NCBI RefSeq assembly: GCF_016629665.1
Contig: NZ_JAEPRQ010000006.1
Coordinates: 124,001 to 188,000, forward strand
Source: Paracoccus caeni
GTDB taxonomy: Bacteria; Pseudomonadota; Alphaproteobacteria; Rhodobacterales; Rhodobacteraceae
Reading direction: 5' to 3'
Length of the DNA stretch: 64,000 nt
Part shown: in pieces, positions 9,012 to 16,140 of the stretch
Layout of the letters: each line of letters opens with the position of its first letter
Position numbering within the stretch: the first letter of the stretch is position 1
Position numbers and translations under genes: made by a program
The notes under the pieces: generated by a model
Told to the model about the DNA's origin: nothing
The model's input: the letters and a program-made list of their open reading frames with translations, nothing else
Database searches by the model: none

Positions 9012-9959
9012 ATGAAAAAAGTTACGCTGCTGACCGGCACCGCTCTCGTCTTGGCACTGTCGGCTCCGGCATTTGCACAAACCGAAATCGCGGCAGGCGC
9101 CGATGCGACCGGCATTTCGGCCATCAACGACCGCATCATCGATGTGGAAGACGCTGTTCAGGACGATTTCGACCGTGACGCAGACGCCGAGCGCTTTGGC
9201 CCGGCCGACCGTCGTCAGGGTCTGTTTGGTTCGGTCGCGCTGACCTATGCAGGCAGCACCGGCAACACCGACAGCCAGGACTTCTCGCTGGCCGGTCGTG
9301 TGTCGCACAACCAGGGCCCCTGGGCTCAGTCGGTTGGCATGCTGATCGAATTCGGTGAAGACGATCGTGGCAACAAGGACAAAGAAGAAGTGTCGGCCAT
9401 CTATGACGGTCAATACTACTTCAACGACCAGTTCTACGCCTTCCTGTTGGGCCGCTTCACCGTTGACGGTCTTGCCAATGGCACCGCCGACTATGACGGT
9501 CAGCCGGACAGCGAAATCGCAGAGAAACTGGGCGATTACGCACGTGATGGCTTCATCGGCGTTGGTCCGGGTTACCGCGTAATCAACAACGAATCCACCA
9601 CCTGGCGCGTCCAGGCTGGTATCGGCTACCGCTACACCCAAACGGGTGCGCAGAAGTCGGGCTGGACCTTTGACGAAAACGGCAACCGTGTTGATGTGAC
9701 CGACTCGTCGGATAGCGGCGTCGGCTATATCGTGTCGTCGCGTCTGTACCATCGCTTCAACGACACGGTGTTCATCACCAATGACACCGACTACCTGTCG
9801 TCGAAAGACTCGGATGACGTAATCACCAACCAATTCGGTGTGAACTTCCAGATGTCGGACCAACTGGCCACTCGCGTCAGCTACACGACCGAATATCAGG
9901 AAAACCGTCCGATCCGTACCGACAACACGCTGGGCGTCTCGGTGGTTTACGGCTTCTGA
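9012..9959 (+). CDS. DUF481 family outer-membrane protein
   Basis: A 315-residue protein with a clean signal peptide cleaved after AFA (residue 22). The mature part is rich in alternating aromatic and polar beta strands (SVALTYAGSTGNTDSQDFSLAGRV, YDGQYYFNDQFYAFLLGRF) and ends in the strand VVYGF, as in outer-membrane barrels. This matches DUF481 (YdiY-type, salt-induced) proteins. Codon use looks highly biased, suggesting strong expression. GTGAGGATAAA precedes the ATG. It is monocistronic between a long leader and a terminator. Function beyond the envelope is unknown. Confidence 0.85.
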   Translation: MKKVTLLTGTALVLALSAPAFAQTEIAAGADATGISAINDRIIDVEDAVQDDFDRDADAERFGPADRRQGLFGSVALTYAGSTGNTDSQDFSLAGRVSHNQGPWAQSVGMLIEFGEDDRGNKDKEEVSAIYDGQYYFNDQFYAFLLGRFTVDGLANGTADYDGQPDSEIAEKLGDYARDGFIGVGPGYRVINNESTTWRVQAGIGYRYTQTGAQKSGWTFDENGNRVDVTDSSDSGVGYIVSSRLYHRFNDTVFITNDTDYLSSKDSDDVITNQFGVNFQMSDQLATRVSYTTEYQENRPIRTDNTLGVSVVYGF

Positions 9960-9989
9960 TCCAATCCCTCGGATCTCAAGTCTCTCTGG

Positions 9990-10015
9990 AAGGGCGGCCG
10001 CAAGGTCGCCCTTTT
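9990..10015 (+). terminator. Intrinsic terminator of the DUF481 gene
   Basis: The hairpin AAGGGCGGCC-GCAA-GGTCGCCCTT with one mismatch-type position is followed by TTCCGTTTTT, 30 bases after the stop codon. Confidence 0.85.
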
Positions 10016-10042
10016 CCGTTTTTCCCGGCAGATCAGCGCATG

Positions 10043-10075
10043 AAAAAACCGCCGCTGCCATAGGGCAGGGCGGTT
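10043..10075 (-). terminator. Intrinsic terminator of the candidate sRNA
   Basis: Read on the minus strand: AACCGCC-CTGCC, loop CTAT, GGCAG-(C)-GGCGGTT, then TTTTTT. One base is bulged. There is no minus-strand protein gene upstream before 10800, so it must end a non-coding transcript. Confidence 0.8.
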
Positions 10076-10248
10076 CTATCTTGTGGCGGGAACCGCAGCG
10101 ACCGCGGCGGCGCGAAATTTCCCGAAAGCCTGGATTACCAGGTGGGCGCCAGGTAACGTAACCAGGGTCACGTCAGAGCCAGCCCCCTCGGAAAAGTTAT
10201 AGGCCAGTGGAAAAATGGCCACGCGCGGGAAGAGCAGAAGCCCGCCTG
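10043..10248 (-). ncRNA. Candidate structured small RNA, unidentified
   Basis: No ORF lies here, yet the minus strand carries all parts of an RNA gene. A promoter-like TTGAAA-17 bases-TATCTC is at 10255-10283, so a start near 10248 is expected. The roughly 205-nt product can fold as a rod: the ends pair GGCGGG with CCCGCC, an inner stem joins TTTTCCGAGGG with CTTTCGGGAAA (11 pairs, some G-U), and CCTGGTTAC pairs with GTAATCCAGG. The 3' end is a GC hairpin followed by six U. Size and end-closing stem plus internal bubble recall 6S RNA, but I cannot confirm that; tmRNA, SRP RNA and RNase P motifs are absent. Confidence 0.5.
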
Positions 10249-10254
10249 CACCCA

Positions 10255-10283
10255 GAGATAAGCGGCAATCGGCGCCGTTTCAA
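10255..10283 (-). promoter_or_regulatory. Sigma70-type promoter for the candidate sRNA
   Basis: On the minus strand TTGAAA (10283-10278) and TATCTC (10260-10255) are separated by exactly 17 bases. It points toward the structured region at 10043-10248. Seen in sequence only. Confidence 0.5.
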
Positions 10284-10354
10284 GCAAGCATCATCGCAAG
10301 TCTCTCCGGGCAGGGCACTTGCAGGATGTTTCGTTTTCGTTCTATCCTTGGCGA

Positions 10355-10819
10355 ATGGAACCGACCCTGCCACCCATGCCCGCCTTGCCGGGACAACGCC
10401 TTCAGCGCGGCGTGGCGCGGCTGCTGCGCAGTCTGGATCATGCGGTCCTGACCGAGTTTGTGCCGTCGCGCGGGCTGCGCGTCGATGTGATCAGCCTCAG
10501 CCCCAAGGGCGAGGTCTGGGTGATCGAATGCAAAAGCTGCCGTGCGGATTTTGCCAGTGACCGGAAATGGCAGAGCTATCTTGACTGGTGCGACCGCTAT
10601 TTCTGGGCGATCGACTGCGATTTCCCGGTCGATCTGCTGCCCGAGGATGCGGGCCTGATCCTGGCCGACCCCTATGGCGGAGAAATTCAGCGCATGGCGC
10701 CCGAGGCAAAACTGGCTGGAGCACGCCGAAACAAAGTGCTGCGCGACTTTGCCCGCGCGGCGGCGTTGCGTTTGCAGGGGCTGACCGATCCCGAATCGAT
10801 CAGCGCCGGGGTTTATTAG
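10355..10819 (+). CDS. mmcB: MmcB family DNA repair protein
   Basis: A 154-residue protein with a PD-(D/E)XK-like nuclease core: GLRVDVISLSPKGEVWVIECKS supplies D and the E-x-K pair, followed by FASDRKWQSYLDWCDRYFWA. MmcB was described in Caulobacter as a putative endonuclease induced by mitomycin C and contributing to DNA-damage survival. I chose ATG at 10355; a TTG at 10319 would add 12 residues. It converges on and overlaps the minus-strand small gene by 20 bases. The upstream region holds the candidate sRNA, transcribed away from it. Confidence 0.85.
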   Translation: MEPTLPPMPALPGQRLQRGVARLLRSLDHAVLTEFVPSRGLRVDVISLSPKGEVWVIECKSCRADFASDRKWQSYLDWCDRYFWAIDCDFPVDLLPEDAGLILADPYGGEIQRMAPEAKLAGARRNKVLRDFARAAALRLQGLTDPESISAGVY

Positions 10820-11027
10820 GCTTACCGCCCGACTTGCCTTTGCCGCCCATGCTGCGGGCGGCCTCGGCTGCGGCAAGCAGTTCCTCGGCAATCTCGGTCG
10901 CTTCTTCGGGGTCGAAATCCAGCGGCAAGTCGATGCCGTTGCCCTCGACATAGATACGCACCATGCCCTGATCGGTCGGCCCAACCTGCAGATTGGCGGC
11001 GGTATCGCTTTGGCTGTTGATGCTCAC
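10800..11027 (-). CDS. Small conserved acidic protein (DUF6324-like)
   Basis: A 75-residue soluble protein: VSINSQSDTAANLQVGPTDQ, then a MVRIYVEGNGIDLPLDFDP beta segment, an acidic helix (EEATEIAEELLAAAEAAR) and a basic Gly/Lys tail. It resembles small conserved Rhodobacterales proteins labelled DUF6324, recalled rather than searched. The start is GTG at 11027 with GAGGA 7 bases upstream; a longer reading runs back toward the tRNA and is unlikely. Function unknown. Confidence 0.75.
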   Translation of the reverse strand: MSINSQSDTAANLQVGPTDQGMVRIYVEGNGIDLPLDFDPEEATEIAEELLAAAEAARSMGGKGKSGGKPNKPRR

Positions 11028-11130
11028 GGGCTTATCCTCATTCTCGCTGACGCTTTCTCTAGCGCGACGACGATTTCGCGGCAAGTCGGGCTTGCAACCA
11101 CACCGATCCGGCGTTAGAGAACGCATCCGT

Positions 11131-11207
11131 GCCGCCTTAGCTCAGCCGGTTAGAGCGCTAGATTGTGGATCTAGAGGTCCCCCGTTCGAGCCGGGGAGGC
11201 GGTACCA
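11131..11207 (+). tRNA. tRNA-His (anticodon GTG)
   Basis: A full cloverleaf can be drawn: acceptor GCCGCCT/AGGCGGT, D arm GCTC/GAGC, anticodon arm CTAGA-TTGTGGA-TCTAG, T arm CCCCG-TTCGAGC-CGGGG and encoded CCA. The anticodon is GTG. The first pair is G1:U72, the discriminator is A73, and the base before G1 is T, so there is no encoded G-1 and no C73. That is the atypical tRNA-His of many alphaproteobacteria, matched there by a divergent HisRS. Confidence 0.97.
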
Positions 11208-11247
11208 TCAAAACTCTCCCGCCCGAACTTTCTCCAAACGGTATCAC

Positions 11248-11805
11248 TTAGCATCCGTATCTCTTATTTCCGCTCGCCGTGATGGTGTAGCGTCCGCCGC
11301 GTGGTCCGACATAGCAGCGTCTGGACGATCTCGGGGCAGGAGTGGCTCGTGTCGGTGCCGCCTGCACCGCGCGAGACCGTCTGTAGTTGCTCACGCTTGT
11401 TCGTAGAGTAGTGCCCCATTCACAAGCATTGCCGTCGCCGTCGCGGTCCAGCCCGTGCGGATCGGACACCGGCCCTCCCTCGTTCAGGAAAAAGCGCTGC
11501 GCCGCTGCCGAACTTGCAAAGTCGGAGCAGTTCTTGTCACCCGTCCGCGCTTCTGCTCTTGCATAGATAGCGCTGCCAACAGTGCCTCCGGTTCTACGCC
11601 CGATGTATTCATCGGCCAAAGGCGATTGGGTTGCGCCACGCACGCCGAGCTCGGCCTCGATCTCCATGATTTTTCGAGTGTCGTTCGTCCGCGATAGCTC
11701 GGCCCACAAAGTCGGTGTGGATAGATACTGAAAGCCGTCGGGTGCGGGCGGGCTGCCACACGCTGCCAACCCCGTAAGCGTCAAAGCAGCAAAGAATATT
11801 CTCAT
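11248..11805 (-). CDS. Lipoprotein with excalibur calcium-binding domain
   Basis: A 185-residue protein. The start ATG at 11805 has GGGGAG 8 bases upstream; the GTG at 11814 is too close to that site. The signal peptide ends in the lipobox GLAAC. An excalibur domain lies near residues 90-130: NCSDF, then DRDGDGNACEW, an EF-hand-like calcium loop bracketed by cysteines. The tail CYVGPRGGRYTITASGNKRYGC resembles short GPRGG basic repeat domains (PBCV-type adaptors). Probably envelope-attached. It sits 41 bases after tRNA-His on the opposite strand, with an AT-rich upstream region, but I see no integrase or att repeat. Confidence 0.8.
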   Translation of the reverse strand: MRIFFAALTLTGLAACGSPPAPDGFQYLSTPTLWAELSRTNDTRKIMEIEAELGVRGATQSPLADEYIGRRTGGTVGSAIYARAEARTGDKNCSDFASSAAAQRFFLNEGGPVSDPHGLDRDGDGNACEWGTTLRTSVSNYRRSRAVQAAPTRATPAPRSSRRCYVGPRGGRYTITASGNKRYGC

Positions 11806-12005
11806 TGTTAACACTCCCCCAACAGAACTTCTGCACTATGGATTGCATTAACGATTCGTTAACTATTAATTCAAACGAATAGCCTGAAGGCAATTTCTTC
11901 ACATATCAGTGCGACCTACTTCGTTTTTTTCTGTGCTGCGGAACAATGACCGATTGCGGGTGTTGAGGTCCCGAAGGTGAAGTTGACACCAGAAAGGACA
12001 AGAAA

Positions 12006-12440
12006 ATGGCAAACCCCAAGGACACGGCAGAAAACCTGAAACGCGATGCCCGCGAAGTGGTGCGCGAGACCAAGGACGAGCTGCGCGACGGTGCGCGCCG
12101 TGTGGCCGATGACGTGCGTGAGACCGCAGATCGCCTGAGCAGCAATGCCAATGTGGATCGCCTGAAAGAGCGCGGTGCCGAACTGGCGCAAAGCGTGCGT
12201 GATACGGGTCGCGAATATGCCGAACATGCCCGTGAGGTCGGCGAGGAATATGCCGGTCGCGCCCGCGCCGAGGCAGAGCGTCTTTATGAGACCGGCCAGA
12301 AAAAGGCTCGCGATGTCGCGCATTATGCCGAAGATCGCTATGACGAGGTCTCGGATCTGGTGCGTCGTCATCCCGCTCAGGCGCTTGGCATCGCGGCGGG
12401 GGTCGGCTTTCTGGTCGGCCTGATTCTGGCTCGCCGCTGA
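12006..12440 (+). CDS. YqjD/ElaB-like DUF883 membrane-anchored protein
   Basis: A 144-residue protein of charged amphipathic helix (repeated E/R/D-rich segments from residue 5 to about 115) ending in RRHPAQALGIAAGVGFLVGLIL, the classic glycine-zipper tail anchor of DUF883 proteins. E. coli members (YqjD, ElaB) are stationary-phase inner-membrane proteins reported to bind ribosomes. It is 7 bases from a YqjE-type gene, the same pairing as yqjD-yqjE. A stress or stationary-phase role is inferred. Confidence 0.85.
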   Translation: MANPKDTAENLKRDAREVVRETKDELRDGARRVADDVRETADRLSSNANVDRLKERGAELAQSVRDTGREYAEHAREVGEEYAGRARAEAERLYETGQKKARDVAHYAEDRYDEVSDLVRRHPAQALGIAAGVGFLVGLILARR

Positions 12441-12447
12441 GCAAGCA

Positions 12448-13089
12448 ATGTTTGACTATGCGCAGAGACTGAAACTCGCACTGGGCGACACCGCCCGGCG
12501 CACCGGCCTGAAGGTCGGGGCAGGAGCGGTGCTGGTCGTCGGTCTGGGTTTTCTGCTGGCGGCTTTGTGGTCCTGGCTTGCGCATGATCTGGACTGGGGC
12601 CCAACGTTTGCCTCGCTGACGGTCGGCGGGGGCTTCATCCTGATCGCGCTGATCCTGCTTTTGATGGCGCGTAAGCCGAAGCATGTGATGCCCACCTCGG
12701 ACGATCTGAAGCGAGAGGTCGAGGCAAGGGTGACACTGGCCAAGGAAGCTGCCGTCGAACGGGTCCGGGGCGAGGCGAACCGCGTTCTGGATATGGCCGG
12801 GAACAAGGCCACGTCGCTGATGGACGATGCCAGCTATCGGGCCAACAAGCTTGCCAGTGATGCCGAGCGTAAGGTCATGGGCGTGGCGCAGTCTGTCGGA
12901 CTGACCTCGGACCGGCTGTCAGCGGCGGGCGACAAGGTCGCGCGCGCCAGTGACAGCAATGCCGGAAGCATGGCGAAGCTGCTTGGGGCTTTTGCGGTAG
13001 GCGTCACGCTGGCCGCCAAACTTCAAGAAAGGCGGCGTTCGCCGGGTCGCACACGTCGCGAGGATTATGACGAGGATGACTTCGTCTGA
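12448..13089 (+). CDS. YqjE-like / phage-holin-family membrane protein
   Basis: A 213-residue protein with two hydrophobic helices near residues 22-45 (AGAVLVVGLGFLLAALWSWLA) and 52-73 (FASLTVGGGFILIALILLLMA), then a long charged region, a further weakly hydrophobic segment near residue 175 and an acidic tail DYDEDDF. This fits the DUF1469/YqjE group, sometimes labelled phage holin family by similarity only; nothing here suggests a phage. It forms an operon with the DUF883 gene and is closed by a terminator. Confidence 0.75.
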   Translation: MFDYAQRLKLALGDTARRTGLKVGAGAVLVVGLGFLLAALWSWLAHDLDWGPTFASLTVGGGFILIALILLLMARKPKHVMPTSDDLKREVEARVTLAKEAAVERVRGEANRVLDMAGNKATSLMDDASYRANKLASDAERKVMGVAQSVGLTSDRLSAAGDKVARASDSNAGSMAKLLGAFAVGVTLAAKLQERRRSPGRTRREDYDEDDFV

Positions 13090-13106
13090 TTGCCGATCAG
13101 AAACAG

Positions 13107-13137
13107 AAAGGGCCGCGTTTCGCACGCGGCCCTTTTT
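13107..13137. terminator. Bidirectional intrinsic terminator
   Basis: A perfect 12-bp stem AAAGGGCCGCGT / ACGCGGCCCTTT is followed by TT on the plus strand and by TTTC toward grxD on the minus strand. It lies between the convergent YqjE-like and grxD genes and can serve both. Confidence 0.92.
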
Positions 13138-13160
13138 CTATGCACCGATCTGGAAGTTGT

Positions 13161-13532
13161 TCAGGCGTTGGCTTCGCGGATCTTTTCGGCGGCTTCCTTG
13201 TTATAGGCGACGCCTTTCTGATCGAACAGTTGATCCAGTTCGCCCGACAGCGTCATCTCGGTCACGATATCGCAGCCGCCGACGAATTCGCCCTTCACAT
13301 AGAGCTGCGGAATGGTCGGCCAGTCCGAGAAATCCTTGATGCCCTGACGGATACCGTCATCGGCCAGCACGTTCACGTCCTGAAAATCGACGCCCATATA
13401 GTTGAGCACACCGGCCACGCGGCTGGAAAACCCGCATTGCGGCATTTCCTTGGTGCCTTTCATGAACAGAACCACGTCGCTGGTATCGACGATGTTCTGG
13501 ATTTGCGTGTTCACCTCGGTCACTTCGCTCAT
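13161..13532 (-). CDS. grxD: Monothiol glutaredoxin, Grx4/GrxD type
   Basis: A 123-residue protein with the monothiol CGFS site (Cys33) in MKGTKEMPQCGFSS, followed by the WPTIPQLYVKGEFVGGCDIV glutathione-binding segment. Grx4-type proteins carry a glutathione-bound [2Fe-2S] cluster and deliver it in Fe-S assembly and iron sensing, often as a heterodimer with BolA. The bolA gene lies 68 bases upstream in the same direction, supporting that pairing. Confidence 0.95.
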   Translation of the reverse strand: MSEVTEVNTQIQNIVDTSDVVLFMKGTKEMPQCGFSSRVAGVLNYMGVDFQDVNVLADDGIRQGIKDFSDWPTIPQLYVKGEFVGGCDIVTEMTLSGELDQLFDQKGVAYNKEAAEKIREANA

Positions 13533-13600
13533 CGCGTCAGTCCTTTGTTGTCTCTGCGGCCCGGTCTTGTGGGCTTGAATCGGTCTCGTAGGGCAGGGGT

Positions 13601-13843
13601 TCAGTCAGGCGCCTTGGTGGTCAGTGCCAAGGCGTGCAATTCGCCCGCCTTGCCGTCCATCTTGCCCTGCAGCGCGGCATAGACGGCCCGCTGCTGCTGA
13701 ACCCGGTTTTGACCACGGAAGCTTTCATCGATCACCTCTGCCGAATAGTGGTTTCCGTCCCCGGCAAGATCGGTGATGGTGATCTGTGCATCGGGAAAGG
13801 CCGCGCGAATGAGGGTTTCGATGTCGTGGGCTTCCATCGCCAT
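13601..13843 (-). CDS. bolA: BolA family protein
   Basis: An 80-residue BolA fold protein: HDIETLIRAAFPDAQITITDLAGDGNHYSAEVIDESFRG, then the conserved VQQQRAVYAALQGKM and HALALTT. This short class (E. coli IbaG/YrbA-like or BolA2-like) partners with monothiol glutaredoxin. ATG at 13843 has AAGGA 7 bases upstream; the longer reading to 14083 crosses a terminator and is not real. Upstream of grxD, probably one operon. Confidence 0.9.
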   Translation of the reverse strand: MAMEAHDIETLIRAAFPDAQITITDLAGDGNHYSAEVIDESFRGQNRVQQQRAVYAALQGKMDGKAGELHALALTTKAPD

Positions 13844-13908
13844 GGCTGAATCCTTGTTGCCGTTACGAATGATGTAGGGGATGCGCTCAGTGCTCGCAAG
13901 TCTGCGGC

Positions 13909-13938
13909 AAAACGGCCGCGCAGATTCTGCACGGCCGT
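13909..13938 (-). terminator. Intrinsic terminator of the small glycine-rich lipoprotein gene
   Basis: Minus strand: ACGGCCGTGCAG, loop AAT, CTGCGCGGCCGT, one G-U pair, followed by TTTTG. It lies 24 bases after the stop at 13962. Confidence 0.85.
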
Positions 13939-13961
13939 TCGTCTTTATTGCCTGATCGGGG

Positions 13962-14129
13962 TCACTGTGCGGTGGCCGCACCAACTGTCCCGCCGACCAC
14001 GGCGCCAACCGGCCCGGCCACAACCGCACCGCCAACGCCGCCGGTCGCCGCACGTTCGGTCGCGTTATCGCCGCAAGCCGCAAGCGTCAGGAACAAAACC
14101 CCCAGAACAGCCGTCGCATATCGTTTCAT
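13962..14129 (-). CDS. Small glycine-rich lipoprotein
   Basis: A 55-residue protein: signal peptide MKRYATAVLGVLFLTLAAC with lipobox LAAC, then a mature part dominated by GGVGGAVVAGPVGAVVGGTVG, a glycine-zipper-type stretch able to insert in membranes. AAAGGA lies 8 bases before ATG 14129. Short entericidin or glycine-zipper lipoproteins look like this, but I cannot assign a family with certainty. It has its own terminator. Confidence 0.75.
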   Translation of the reverse strand: MKRYATAVLGVLFLTLAACGDNATERAATGGVGGAVVAGPVGAVVGGTVGAATAQ

Positions 14130-14409
14130 CCTCGTTATCCTTTCTGACAGCAAAGTGAAAATAGCTTCAGAAAGATGACGCCCGAAGCCGCCCGGAAGTT
14201 CCGCAGGGCAGGGTGGGCAGACAGCCCCGCGACATCGCATAAAAAATCTGATGGTTATGTTTTTTACAGAATATGTCTATATTAAAGTCAATTTTTGGAC
14301 TATATATATACTATAGGTTATGAAAACAACTCTTAATTGTATGACCCATGTTCAGCATCCCGTGTTACATCCGGCCCATCGAAACAGGGTCATGCCCGGG
14401 AGGAGAAAG

Positions 14410-15378
14410 ATGACGCTCACAAAGAAAACAGTCCGCACGATGTTGGCCGGGGCGATGCTGCTGATGTCGGCGGCGGCGGTCTCGGCGCAGGATTTCAAGG
14501 TGACGTTGCTGGGCACCGCAACCCCGGCGCCACGACCCGACCGCTTCGGACCTTCGACGCTGATCGAGGCAGGGGATCAGAAGGTTCTGATCGATGCAGG
14601 GCGCGGCGCGACGATCCGGCTGTGGCAGATGCGTATCCCGATCGGATCGCTGGACGCGGTTCTGCTGACGCATTTCCACTCGGACCACACCGGCGGCATG
14701 CCCGATCTGTGGCTGACCGGCTGGATCGGCACGCCCTATGGTGGCCGAAGCGAGCCGTTCAACGTGATCGGACCGGCCGGGACGCAGCAATTGATGGACG
14801 GCCTGAAGACCGCCTATGACGACGACGTTCAGATCCGTCTGGTGGATGAGGGCAACCCGGTCGAGGGGATCGAGATCGCGGTCGAAGAATTCACCGAAGA
14901 AGGCGTCGTCTATGATCGCGGCGGCCTGAAGGTGCGGGCGATTGAAGTCGATCACGGTGACCATATCTCGCCGAATTACGGCTATGTCGCCGAATATGGT
15001 GGCCGCAAGGTGGTGATCTCGGGCGACACCAAGTTCGATCCAAACACCATCGAGAATGGCAGGGGGGCCGACCTGATCATCAACACCGTCGCCACCGCCC
15101 ATCCCGAAGTCCGCAAGCAAGAGCATGCAGGCCGCGTTCTGGCGCACCACATCTCGCCACAGGAAGCAGGCACGGTTTTTAACGAGATTCAGCCCAAGCT
15201 GGCCGTCTATACGCATATCGTGCGCCTGTCGGACAAAGAGCATCCCGAACCGACCATCGCCGATATCGTGAACGACACCCGCGAAACCTATACGGGTCCG
15301 CTGACGGTTGGCGAGGATTTGATGACCTTCGACATCCGCGCCGACGGCATCGCGACCTATATGGCCGCTGCGCGCTAA
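14410..15378 (+). CDS. Secreted metallo-beta-lactamase-fold hydrolase (RNase Z/arylsulfatase-like group)
   Basis: A 322-residue protein with signal peptide (cleavage after VSA near residue 26) and the metal-binding motif THFHSDHTGG near residues 96-105. Further ligands are likely in VDHGDH (182-187), GDTKFD (near 205) and AHHIS (near 248). The order is like periplasmic MBL-fold enzymes related to RNase Z/arylsulfatases; the substrate cannot be read from sequence. The start at 14410 is set by GGAGGAG 7 bases upstream. The upstream 14130-14409 stretch is strikingly AT-rich and holds its likely promoter. Confidence 0.85.
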   Translation: MTLTKKTVRTMLAGAMLLMSAAAVSAQDFKVTLLGTATPAPRPDRFGPSTLIEAGDQKVLIDAGRGATIRLWQMRIPIGSLDAVLLTHFHSDHTGGMPDLWLTGWIGTPYGGRSEPFNVIGPAGTQQLMDGLKTAYDDDVQIRLVDEGNPVEGIEIAVEEFTEEGVVYDRGGLKVRAIEVDHGDHISPNYGYVAEYGGRKVVISGDTKFDPNTIENGRGADLIINTVATAHPEVRKQEHAGRVLAHHISPQEAGTVFNEIQPKLAVYTHIVRLSDKEHPEPTIADIVNDTRETYTGPLTVGEDLMTFDIRADGIATYMAAAR

Positions 15379-15398
15379 GGCTCGACCGAAAGAATTAC

Positions 15399-15432
15399 GC
15401 GCCCGGTTCTCTGCTGTCGGAGAGCCGGGCGT
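15399..15432 (+). terminator. Hairpin terminator after the MBL-fold gene
   Basis: CGCCCGGTTCTC and GAGAGCCGGGCG can form a 12-bp stem with one G-U pair and an 8-base loop, followed by TTTG. The U run is short, so strength is uncertain. Confidence 0.65.
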
Positions 15433-15585
15433 TTGCATCCGCGTGGCAGAGCAGGCTGCACAACCGGCAGTATCAGTTATCTTGATAATCTGTATTATGG
15501 AATATAAATCTTAACATCGCAACTGGCCCGCCGGTTCTTGTCGCGTTAGGATCGCGCGGCATTGATGCTTCACCAGGAGGTTCTG

Positions 15586-16140
15586 ATGGCGGTCTCACCA
15601 CCAATCTGCGACTTTGGAGCGCCCTGGCACGATTTCTCGTTGCCCGGTGTCGATGGCACGATATGGACGCTGGATGACGTCAAAGGTCAGAACGGCACGT
15701 TGGTCATGTTCATCTGCAATCATTGCCCTTACGTCCAGTCGATCTTGGATCGCGTCGTCCGCGACGCCAAAGAGATGCAGAATGCCGGGATCGGCGTCGT
15801 TGCGATTTCGGCCAATGATGTCGCAGAATATCCGCAGGACGGCCCAGAGGAAATGCGCAGCGAGGCGCGACGGCGCGGCTTTACCTTTCCGTATCTTTAT
15901 GATGAATCTCAAGAAGTTGCGCGGTCTTATGGAGCCGAATGCACACCGGATTTCTTTGGCTACAACGCTGAAGGTCAACTGAACTACCGTGGCAGGTTCG
16001 ATTCCTCGACCCGAAAGGCCGGTCCAGAGGATGCGCGCAAGGAATTGCTAGAGGCGATGTTGTTGATTGCCCGAACCGGAACGGGGCCGGAAGATCAAAT
16101 CCCATCAATGGGTTGCTCGATAAAGTGGAAAACTGCATGA
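15586..16140 (+). CDS. Thioredoxin-family redoxin
   Basis: A 184-residue cytoplasmic protein of the AhpC/TSA-redoxin fold. The active-site region is MFICNHCPYVQSI, a CxxC (C-N-H-C) motif at the thioredoxin position, followed by VVAISANDVAEYPQDGPEEM and a TPDFFGYNAEGQLNYRGR segment with the cis-Pro. Members are thiol peroxidase- or oxidoreductase-like; the partner is unknown. AGGAGG lies 6 bases before ATG 15586. Its stop overlaps the start of the phosphoglycolate phosphatase gene as ATGA. Confidence 0.85.
   Translation: MAVSPPICDFGAPWHDFSLPGVDGTIWTLDDVKGQNGTLVMFICNHCPYVQSILDRVVRDAKEMQNAGIGVVAISANDVAEYPQDGPEEMRSEARRRGFTFPYLYDESQEVARSYGAECTPDFFGYNAEGQLNYRGRFDSSTRKAGPEDARKELLEAMLLIARTGTGPEDQIPSMGCSIKWKTA

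Noticed and set aside
11208..12005. Genomic island inserted at tRNA-His
   Set aside because: AT-rich DNA and an odd lipoprotein follow the tRNA, but there is no integrase and I could not find a repeated copy of the tRNA 3' end.
12448..13089. Phage holin / prophage remnant
   Set aside because: Holin-family similarity is shared by YqjE-type proteins; it pairs with a DUF883 gene and no phage genes are near.
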